Source: Porphyromonadaceae bacterium
GTDB taxonomy: Bacteria; Bacteroidota; Bacteroidia; Bacteroidales; Porphyromonadaceae
NCBI GenBank assembly: GCA_030528445.1
Contig: JAUMYV010000007.1
Coordinates: forward strand, 1-42,677
Length of the DNA: 42,677 bases
Direction: 5' to 3'
Part shown: positions 36,641 through 42,677 of the stretch, piece by piece
How positions within the stretch are numbered: the stretch's first letter is position 1
How the letters are laid out: every line of letters starts with the position of its first letter
Made by a program: the position numbers and the translations under genes
Notes under the pieces: model-generated
Database searches by the model: none
What the model was told of the DNA's origin: nothing
The model's input: the letters and a program-made list of their open reading frames with translations, nothing else

Positions 36641-37015
36641 ATGTTTTACACGTTTCTCACAGTATTGATTGTACTCGGCGCGCTTGCCCTAGTATTCATC
36701 GTACTTATCCAGAAGTCTAAGGGAGGTGGTCTAGCATCAGGCTTTGCCTCTAGCAACAACATTATGGGCGTACGTAAGACGACCGATTTCCTTGAGAAGG
36801 CTACCTGGTGGCTCTTTGGCTTTGTTGCTATCCTAAGTATTGCTTCTACTGCTTTCATCTCATCGGCAGACGATAATAAAAGCAATCAGACACAGCAGGC
36901 CGTAGAGGAAAAGGCTGCTGCGCCGATGACGGTGCCCAGTGCCCCTGCTTTCGGTGGTGAAGCAGCTACTACTACTCCCACCACTCCCGCTACTACAGAC
37001 TCTATCGCTGGATAA
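36641..37015 (+). CDS. secG: Protein translocase subunit SecG
   Basis: SecG is a small partner of SecYE that assists preprotein export. The 124-residue protein has two membrane helices (about 2-22 and 53-72), separated by the family motif IQKSKGGGLASGFASSNNIM and RKTTDFLEKATW. The C-terminal tail is rich in Ala, Thr and Pro, an extension common in Bacteroidota. It is the last gene of the block that starts with the sigma-54 activator. Confidence 0.95.
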   Translation: MFYTFLTVLIVLGALALVFIVLIQKSKGGGLASGFASSNNIMGVRKTTDFLEKATWWLFGFVAILSIASTAFISSADDNKSNQTQQAVEEKAAAPMTVPSAPAFGGEAATTTPTTPATTDSIAG

Positions 37016-37066
37016 CCTGGAGATTACGTCTAGCTAAGCTCTACTAGAGCAGCATATACAACATAT

Positions 37067-37101
37067 AATAGCCCTGTCGTGCGATGCGCGACAGGGCTAT
37101 T
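37067..37101 (+). terminator. Terminator after secG
   Basis: AATAGCCCTGTCG (37067-37079) pairs perfectly over 13 bp with CGACAGGGCTATT (37089-37101). On the plus strand it runs into TATTGCTTTGC. It sits between convergent genes and could also act on minus-strand transcripts from the GH3 gene. Confidence 0.8.
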
Positions 37102-37165
37102 GCTTTGCAATGGTTATCACATTCAGTCTCGACACCTCTCACTCGGCGAAGCAGAAAATTGACTT

Positions 37166-40100
37166 TCATTCCAGAGCATCATAGACCGCCTGATGCATAC
37201 GAGGGCGTAGTAACTCCGTAATCAAAGTCGTATTCTGCCTTGATGGATAAGTGCGATTGGAGAGAAATATGAATATCAATCCCTCGGCAGGGTCTATCCA
37301 GAAGGCTGTTCCCGTGAAGCCAAAGTGCCCTATGGTCTGATCGGATGCACTATCGGCAGCGGGATTGACGCCTCGTCGACGAGGTTTATCAAATCCTAAG
37401 GCACGTATCCCACCTACGCCTGTAGTTTTGACAAACTGATCTACAGCCCCAGCAGGAATAATGCTTTGCTCTTGCCAAACACCTCTATCCATAATTAGCT
37501 GGCACAGGCGTCCCAATTCACTGGCAGCACCAAAAAGCCCAGCATTACCACCAACTCCACCAAGACAGGCCGCCGTTTCATCGTCTACTGTCCCCCGTAC
37601 GACCTGCTTGCGGAGAAAATCATCGCGCTGTGCAGGGGCAATCTGATCAATCGGGATACCATGGTCGAGTGGACGATAGTATACCTTCGCCCCAATAGGT
37701 CGAGCGATATGCCGATCGAAGTATTCATCTAGTGGACAACCTGTTACGCGCTCTGCAATCTGCTGTAGCAAGACAAAATTCAGATCACTATATCGATATT
37801 TCCCCACACTGGTCAGCTTCGTTTCGGCTAGGCGCTCCATCATTCGATTCCTAAACGTAGGCGATATATAGAGATTACGGGCAAAAGGGAGCGTATGTTG
37901 CGCCGAAGGCTTCGTGGAGATATACTCCTTGAGCCACCTAAAGTGAGGATTCCCCCAGGCCTTACCCACCAAGGCTATCCCCCCGGGGAAAGCGTTGTAA
38001 CGAATCAAATTACCGTCATAGCTATTGGGGTCTATCAAATCTCTGAAGAAGTTGATCCCCGCGGGCAAACCCGACTGATGTAGGAGGAGATCTCTCACCC
38101 GTACATTCGCCACTGGTGCAGACTTCAGCTCTGGCAAATAATGTCCGACACGACCATCGAGCTTCACTTTCTTCTGGGCAACGAGTAGCATCATCACGGG
38201 CGACGTCACGAGCGCCTTGGTGATTGATGCGACATCATAGAGATGATTGACCGTAGTGGCCTTGGCACCTACACCACCCGTTAGTGTCCCGAAGGCCTTG
38301 TTGTAGACTACCTGCCCGCGATGGGCGATGTAGATCTGGCATCCAGGGAAAGCTCCTTTGTGAATCCCCTCTTGTGCCAGCTGATCCAAGGCTGCGAGTT
38401 TAGCTAGATTGAGGCGTCCGATGCTAGACGCTTGGGAAAAGCTCTGAGGAGTAGTAGATGTAGGCTGCATCTGACTGAGGGTACCAGTAAGGGCTGTGGG
38501 ATCCTCAGAATCTTCGTATTCCTGCGACTCATTACTTGCAGATTTGAGTTGTATCGAGGGGGCAAGCAGTGCCAGCACCGCCTCTTGTGCCTCCTTGGCT
38601 GCCTCGAAAGCTATCAGCACGACATTGGCTGTCCTATGCCACTGTGCGGTACGATTAACCCGATATGGCGAGGTCATATAGGCTACGACCAGAGGCTTCT
38701 TGACCCCAATCTGAGTAAGTGCCTGTATGGGGAGATTGGAGGTCTGGAAAATCTGAATGAGCACTAAGCCATAGCTATTGAGTCGGTCTGGAGATTTGGA
38801 GATTGCCTCCCAGGTGAAGTAATCAATCCGACTACCAGCTCCACCTGTACTTGTAGGACGAGTTACATTGCCAACTGGGTTCTTGCCAATCTGGACTACG
38901 GCTATGCGTTTGTACTCCATATTTTGTAGTGCGCGTAGCGTAGCTCTCTCTTTGTGTAGGTAATAGAGCGACGCTTGCCAAGCCTCACGCATCTGCGCTT
39001 CGGCTCTAGGCGACCAAATCTCCTTGTGAATAGTAGCCATCGTGGCATTACTCTTTGGCTCTTGCTTGATGAGTCGCCACTTATAGTAGAGGACTTTCAT
39101 CACCTTACTACGAAGTAGAGCCTCACTGATACGTCCATCTTGCACAGCTGCAAGCACCTCTTGGTGCATGGACTCTGGCTTGATAGGGCCAAGTAGAATA
39201 TCATTGCCAGCAAGCAAGGCCTGCACCCCTACTTCCTTCACTCCACTGGCATGCACTCCTTTCATCTCCAACCCGTCGGTGAAGACAAGTCCGCCAAACT
39301 TCATTTCGTTTTTGAGTAGCTCTGTCGTGATCGCTGGGCTGAGAGAGCTAGGCAGCGCCCCCGACTCGTAGGCAGGCACACGCAAATGTGCCGTCATAAT
39401 CCCCCCATGTCCTGCCTTAATATATTCGGAGAATGGATATAGCTCTACGCGTTGCATACGTCTTTTGTCGGCCGAGACGGTAGGCAGCGTATGATGAGAG
39501 TCCTCACTAGTATCTCCATGACCGGGGAAATGCTTCGCTACAGACAGCACGCCTCCATCCTCCAAACCTGCAGCATAGGCCAGAGCTCTAGCAGCCACGT
39601 CCTCTGGACTCTCGCCAAAGCTACGAGTCCCAATCACGGGATTACGTGGATTGATATTGACGTCTACATCGGGCGCGAAGTTGATGTGTATGCCCATAAG
39701 GCGACACTGGCGCGCAATCTCTCGTCCATAGTTATAGAGCAGCTGGTTGTCGCCGTTGAGCCCAAGCCCCATATTGCGAGGATAGCGAGGAGCATCCTTG
39801 AGCCTCATATACAGCCCCCACTCTCCATCTAGGGCTATAAGCATCGGGACACGGCTAACCCTCTGCAACTCATCGTTCATCTTGACTTGCTCCACCAATA
39901 AACCCTTCTGATACAGGATACCACCCCACCCCATTTTACTTGTTCGTCGAGCTTCGTAAGCGATCCGTCCAGTATCCGTAGATGGATATACGATAGGCAT
40001 AATAAGCTGTGCGACGCGTTCTTCTAGGGTAAGGGTTTGGTACAAACTATCAGCCCAAGCCTCCATCGCCTCCTTGTCTACGGAGCCGAATAGATGCTTG

Positions 40101-40183
40101 GGGAGCTTATCGGGAGATAAAGCCCATAATCGAGGAATCAGTATGGTTAGTGCGGTGAAAATCGCCCAGATTTTTCGATTCAT
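37166..40183 (-). CDS. GH3 beta-N-acetylhexosaminidase fused to a serine beta-lactamase-like domain
   Basis: A secreted two-enzyme protein of 1005 residues with a signal peptide (about 1-21). Residues about 40-370 are a NagZ-like glycoside hydrolase family 3 domain, with KHFPGHGDT (217-225) and the nucleophile D303 in FTDGLEMKG. About 390-545 is a linking domain. About 590-1000 is a class C beta-lactamase/transpeptidase-like domain, with SITK (653-656), YSD (798-800, in place of YxN) and HFGFTG from 953. The GH3 part should remove GlcNAc from muropeptides; the second domain may be a D,D-peptidase or esterase. Similar fusions occur in Bacteroidota. It is probably periplasmic, and its product could feed NagA. 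Confidence 0.93.
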   Translation of the reverse strand: MNRKIWAIFTALTILIPRLWALSPDKLPKHLFGSVDKEAMEAWADSLYQTLTLEERVAQLIMPIVYPSTDTGRIAYEARRTSKMGWGGILYQKGLLVEQVKMNDELQRVSRVPMLIALDGEWGLYMRLKDAPRYPRNMGLGLNGDNQLLYNYGREIARQCRLMGIHINFAPDVDVNINPRNPVIGTRSFGESPEDVAARALAYAAGLEDGGVLSVAKHFPGHGDTSEDSHHTLPTVSADKRRMQRVELYPFSEYIKAGHGGIMTAHLRVPAYESGALPSSLSPAITTELLKNEMKFGGLVFTDGLEMKGVHASGVKEVGVQALLAGNDILLGPIKPESMHQEVLAAVQDGRISEALLRSKVMKVLYYKWRLIKQEPKSNATMATIHKEIWSPRAEAQMREAWQASLYYLHKERATLRALQNMEYKRIAVVQIGKNPVGNVTRPTSTGGAGSRIDYFTWEAISKSPDRLNSYGLVLIQIFQTSNLPIQALTQIGVKKPLVVAYMTSPYRVNRTAQWHRTANVVLIAFEAAKEAQEAVLALLAPSIQLKSASNESQEYEDSEDPTALTGTLSQMQPTSTTPQSFSQASSIGRLNLAKLAALDQLAQEGIHKGAFPGCQIYIAHRGQVVYNKAFGTLTGGVGAKATTVNHLYDVASITKALVTSPVMMLLVAQKKVKLDGRVGHYLPELKSAPVANVRVRDLLLHQSGLPAGINFFRDLIDPNSYDGNLIRYNAFPGGIALVGKAWGNPHFRWLKEYISTKPSAQHTLPFARNLYISPTFRNRMMERLAETKLTSVGKYRYSDLNFVLLQQIAERVTGCPLDEYFDRHIARPIGAKVYYRPLDHGIPIDQIAPAQRDDFLRKQVVRGTVDDETAACLGGVGGNAGLFGAASELGRLCQLIMDRGVWQEQSIIPAGAVDQFVKTTGVGGIRALGFDKPRRRGVNPAADSASDQTIGHFGFTGTAFWIDPAEGLIFIFLSNRTYPSRQNTTLITELLRPRMHQAVYDALE

Positions 40184-40270
40184 ATTTATCTAAATGTAAC
40201 TTGAGATAGTGTGCCGTTGGCAGCAATAGATGTCCGTTTTGAGTGTGAAGTAAAACAAGCTAGTAAGCGA

Positions 40271-40310
40271 ACATAGGCGAGCTAGCAGCTTGCTGCCCAC
40301 CCGCCTATGC
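40271..40310 (-). terminator. Terminator after the C1 peptidase gene
   Basis: CATAGGCG (about 40272-40279) pairs with CGCCTATG (about 40302-40309), with an inner CAGC/GCTG stem. The T tract is poor on the minus strand (TATGTTCGC). It lies about 20 nt after the stop codon. Confidence 0.6.
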
Positions 40311-40329
40311 TATCTAATTGGCCTAGAAA

Positions 40330-41541
40330 TTATTTTTTAAGACCCAGTTTCTTGGCGATCTCGGCAGGAATAGCATCCTTATGAAGCACGATATTCATCG
40401 TCTTACCGGCAACGAAGTTGTAGGATACATACCAAATCCCCTTATAGTCTCCTGTCTCTCCCCAGGAGTTCTTAACCATGAAGAACTTGCGGCCAAGCTG
40501 ATTCTTGGCCAGTCCAAAGATCGTCATACCGTGGTCATCGGTAAGCTGATAGTTGTCATAGCCCTTCTGACGGCTCTCCTGTGTTGGCGTCAGCTCTGGG
40601 ACATCTGCACGATAGATAAGCTTCTTGATTTCAGCCTGCTTGTCTGCACGGCTTAGGCCTACCCAACGATCTTGGTCACTGCCCTTAGTCTCGATCTCTT
40701 CCACATCGGCTAGGACACCGATACCATCGCGAGTAAAACCAATCTCGCTCACGTCGGAGCCCCAAGCGAAGCTATAACCCGTATTGATTGCATGCTCCAT
40801 CGTCTGCATCAGCTCCTCGATAGGGAGATTGTAGCTCTCACTCCAGCGCCAGTTGTCCTGAATCTCTAGGACAAACTTACTGTAGAAGGGATGATGCGTA
40901 TAGGAAGTCAGCGACACATAATCATCGGGATTGATGCCCATCTCAGCTGCGTAGCTCTTGGGGGTGTACCTCTTGCCATTCCACTCAAACTCCTCGGGCA
41001 GTTCCCCTAGATAAGTATCTATAATCTTGTTATATGCAGGCCACCAAGCAGTAGAGAGCGCCCCGTTGGGGTTCTTAATCACTGCATCTAAGAAAGCCTT
41101 AGATGTGGCTGCAATCTCGCTATGCTGATTCTTCTTGGTTCCGTAGTTGAGCCCTGGCATGATAGACTGTGGCACGGCTCCGTAGTGCTTGAGCACATAA
41201 AGCACGTCGTAAAACGAACCGCCCTGCTCGTAGTTGAGGAATCCGTGCATACGAACGTACTTACGAGCCTTGTCTCGATACGAATGGCTCACGACGAACA
41301 TCTCAGATAGGTCGTACTCTGGTTTGCCCATACGGATAAGCTCCTCCTCGATGAAACTCTGCCCAGAGTAGCTCCAGCAGGTTCCTGAGTTGGCTTGATC
41401 CTTGATGGATGTACGTCCCACCTCCTTAATCGTTGTGAAAACATTCTTGGCGTTGGGATCATTCTTCTTGGACTTCTTTTGCCCACTAAGATTAGGCACT
41501 GACATCAGGAGCATAGCCCCTAGAACCATCATTTTCTTCAT
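40330..41541 (-). CDS. Secreted C1B cysteine peptidase (bleomycin hydrolase/PepC-like)
   Basis: A papain-like peptidase of 403 residues with a signal peptide (MKKMMVLGAMLLMSVPNLSG). The catalytic triad is visible: oxyanion Q48 and nucleophile C55 in KDQANSGTCWSYSG, H337 in LTDDHGMTIF, and N358 in KNSWGETGDYKGIW. The pattern and the insertions fit the C1B aminopeptidase C group, but this one is exported, unlike the cytoplasmic PepC. It probably trims peptides in the periplasm or outside the cell, which would suit an organism that feeds on protein. It has its own -7 element and a hairpin after it. Confidence 0.93.
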   Translation of the reverse strand: MKKMMVLGAMLLMSVPNLSGQKKSKKNDPNAKNVFTTIKEVGRTSIKDQANSGTCWSYSGQSFIEEELIRMGKPEYDLSEMFVVSHSYRDKARKYVRMHGFLNYEQGGSFYDVLYVLKHYGAVPQSIMPGLNYGTKKNQHSEIAATSKAFLDAVIKNPNGALSTAWWPAYNKIIDTYLGELPEEFEWNGKRYTPKSYAAEMGINPDDYVSLTSYTHHPFYSKFVLEIQDNWRWSESYNLPIEELMQTMEHAINTGYSFAWGSDVSEIGFTRDGIGVLADVEEIETKGSDQDRWVGLSRADKQAEIKKLIYRADVPELTPTQESRQKGYDNYQLTDDHGMTIFGLAKNQLGRKFFMVKNSWGETGDYKGIWYVSYNFVAGKTMNIVLHKDAIPAEIAKKLGLKK

Positions 41542-41616
41542 AATATGCTTACTTGTTTATCTGATTAGCAATGTTATAAACGCCTCATTGGAACCATCGG
41601 TTCGATAAGAGACTAC

Positions 41617-41624
41617 CAAAGATA
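41617..41624 (-). promoter_or_regulatory. -7 element upstream of the C1 peptidase gene
   Basis: The minus strand reads TATCTTTG, an exact TAnnTTTG match, 76 nt before the ATG. No good -33 element was found. It suggests the peptidase is transcribed separately from ruvA. Confidence 0.5.
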
Positions 41625-41716
41625 CACAATTATCGCTAAGTTGTGAAGTACTATGCGCCTTATTTTGAGTCCGAACCAACCTCGCACCAAGTAGACGTAC
41701 CAGACGCCTGATGACT

Positions 41717-42316
41717 CTAGAGCAACTTGAGGCTTTGCTTGATGACCTGCTCGACAGTAAGTACTGGACTATCTGCGAGTAGTTTACCCACCACCTTGAG
41801 GGCAGCTGGTTCGGGATAGCCAAGCATCTTGAGGGCGCTGACAGCCTCTTCCTTGACAACCGAATGACTAGAGTCCTGTACTGCTAGAGCTAGACCAGAG
41901 GCACCCTCCCCCTCATCTAGTACAATCTTACCCTTGAGCTCTAGGATAATTCTCTGTGCCGTTTTCAGACCAATACCCTTGACGGCCTTGAGTGCCTCAA
42001 CCTGCCCTAGGGCAATAATCGTATTCAGCTCGTGGGGGGCATAAGAGCTTAGAATGACTCTAGCTGTGTTGGGGCCAATCCCCGACACACTAGTGAGCAG
42101 GGCAAATAGCTCCCGCTCTCCTGCCGTGGCAAAACCATAGAGCAGATGGGCATCCTCTCTGATGATTTGGGTGATAAGTACTTTCCCTGCCTTGAACCCT
42201 TGATAGGCTGTATAGGTCGTCAGTGAGATATTGACTAGGTAGCCTACCCCTGCACACTCTACAACCATACTCGTCGGTGTGAGGTCGCTAATGGCTCCCG
42301 ATAGATATGTAATCAT
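41717..42316 (-). CDS. ruvA: Holliday junction helicase subunit RuvA
   Basis: RuvA tetramers bind Holliday junctions and load the RuvB motor for branch migration. The 199-residue protein has the OB-fold N-terminal domain ([20 protein letters not shown], then [10 protein letters not shown]), two helix-hairpin-helix motifs ([16 protein letters not shown] and [16 protein letters not shown]), and the C-terminal RuvB-contact domain ([20 protein letters not shown]). Length is normal. ruvB is not in the window. Confidence 0.97.
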   Translation of the reverse strand: MITYLSGAISDLTPTSMVVECAGVGYLVNISLTTYTAYQGFKAGKVLITQIIREDAHLLYGFATAGERELFALLTSVSGIGPNTARVILSSYAPHELNTIIALGQVEALKAVKGIGLKTAQRIILELKGKIVLDEGEGASGLALAVQDSSHSVVKEEAVSALKMLGYPEPAALKVVGKLLADSPVLTVEQVIKQSLKLL

Positions 42317-42480
42317 ATGATATCTTCGTTTGAGATAAATTAATGTAGACTTAGCTTGATAGTTCAGGCGAATTTAAGCCTTTTTCTTGACCTTGGTAAT
42401 AAGCGAGACTCTGCATAACACGGCGCTCACTTAATCAATGGATTAACCTTGGCATCCCCCTCGGCAAAGAACTCGATCTA

Positions 42481-42642
42481 CTTTTCGCATTTTCGGTTAA
42501 AGTATGTAAACAAACTAGAGCCAAATCTAAGCGGTCAGGGAGACAATTTGGCTCGATTGATTCGGCTTGACCGAAAAATCTCTCAGAGTTTTTGGAGGAT
42601 TGTAGGACAAATCCGTTGCGATGTGACGTGTACTGAAAAAAG
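42481..42642 (-). repeat. Dispersed repeat R1, copy B
   Basis: On the minus strand this matches copy A at 28368-28528, with the blocks CTTTTTT, CACATCG, GTCCTACAATCC, AATCAATCG, CCAAATTG and TTTACA-ACTTTAACC. It contains its own inverted repeat: GAGCCAAAT (42519-42527) and ATTTGGCTC (42546-42554). It follows a terminator arm at 42636-42677. No gene is supported in 42317-42677; the short minus-strand frame there is explained by the repeat. Confidence 0.75.
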
Positions 42643-42677
42643 TTGACAGTTGGCGGGATGCAATCAGTATCCATCAT
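42636..42677 (-). terminator. Terminator arm cut by the window edge
   Basis: AAAAAAGTTGACAG (42636-42649) is identical to 7984-7997 in the der terminator, and GGATG...ATCC also resembles the loop there. On the minus strand it reads CTGTCAACTTTTTT. The other arm is expected just beyond 42677, ending a minus-strand gene outside the window. Confidence 0.5.

Noticed and set aside
42435..42677. 80-codon minus-strand frame at the window end
   Set aside because: It spans R1 copy B and the terminator arm. Its likeness to the 28.4 kb frame reflects the DNA repeat rather than a gene.

Overview
The window reads as a stretch of chromosome from a Bacteroidota bacterium, most likely Porphyromonas or a close relative. 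The reasons are: a complete nqrABCDEF operon; a fused lpxC-fabZ gene; a SusC/SusD pair; a type IX secretion (T9SS) C-terminal domain; the gene order sigma-54 activator - lptE - helical-repeat protein - secG; TAnnTTTG-type -7 promoter elements; and few Shine-Dalgarno sequences. Genus is inferred from gene content and could not be checked against a database.

Layout. 1-667: intergenic, with two degenerate repeat copies and the nqr terminator. 668-6545 (minus): nqrF-E-D-C-B-A, the Na+-pumping NADH:quinone oxidoreductase, with nqrB starting at TTG. 6887-7945 (minus): secreted beta-propeller-like protein of unknown role. 8038-10283 (minus): era-der GTPase pair. 10284-10723: intergenic with another repeat copy. 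10724-13105 (minus): DUF3467 protein, pdxB and a short-chain dehydrogenase. 13343-17274 (minus): nagA, a thioredoxin-fold lipoprotein, an OmpA-family lipoprotein and a dihydroorotate-dehydrogenase-like enzyme. 17586-24432 (minus): a seven-gene operon purM, membrane protein, prfA, pyrF, lpxD, lpxC-fabZ, lpxA, which combines lipid A synthesis with nucleotide synthesis and translation termination. 24741-27971 (minus): a leucine-rich-repeat T9SS cargo protein and a LysM glucosaminidase. 27972-28866: a repeat-rich gap of about 0.9 kb. 28867-33939 (plus): susC-susD. 34098-37015 (plus): sigma-54 activator, lptE, helical-repeat protein, secG. 37166-42316 (minus): GH3/beta-lactamase fusion, secreted C1 peptidase, ruvA. 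42317-42677: intergenic, with a second repeat copy and a terminator arm cut by the window edge.

Much of the content concerns the cell envelope: lipid A (lpxA, lpxC-fabZ, lpxD), LPS export (lptE), protein export (secG), peptidoglycan turnover (GH3/beta-lactamase fusion, glucosaminidase, nagA), outer-membrane uptake (SusCD) and surface display (T9SS cargo). Almost all coding genes belong to known families. The less expected signals are non-coding: two dispersed repeat families with no recognised function (R1 at 28.4 and 42.5 kb; R2 at 0.1, 0.3 and 10.5 kb), a set of terminator hairpins sharing an inner TTTCGACA-type arm, hairpins placed almost against the next start codon, and an orphan terminator with no gene in front of it. 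I saw no tRNA, rRNA, CRISPR array, prophage or intact insertion sequence.
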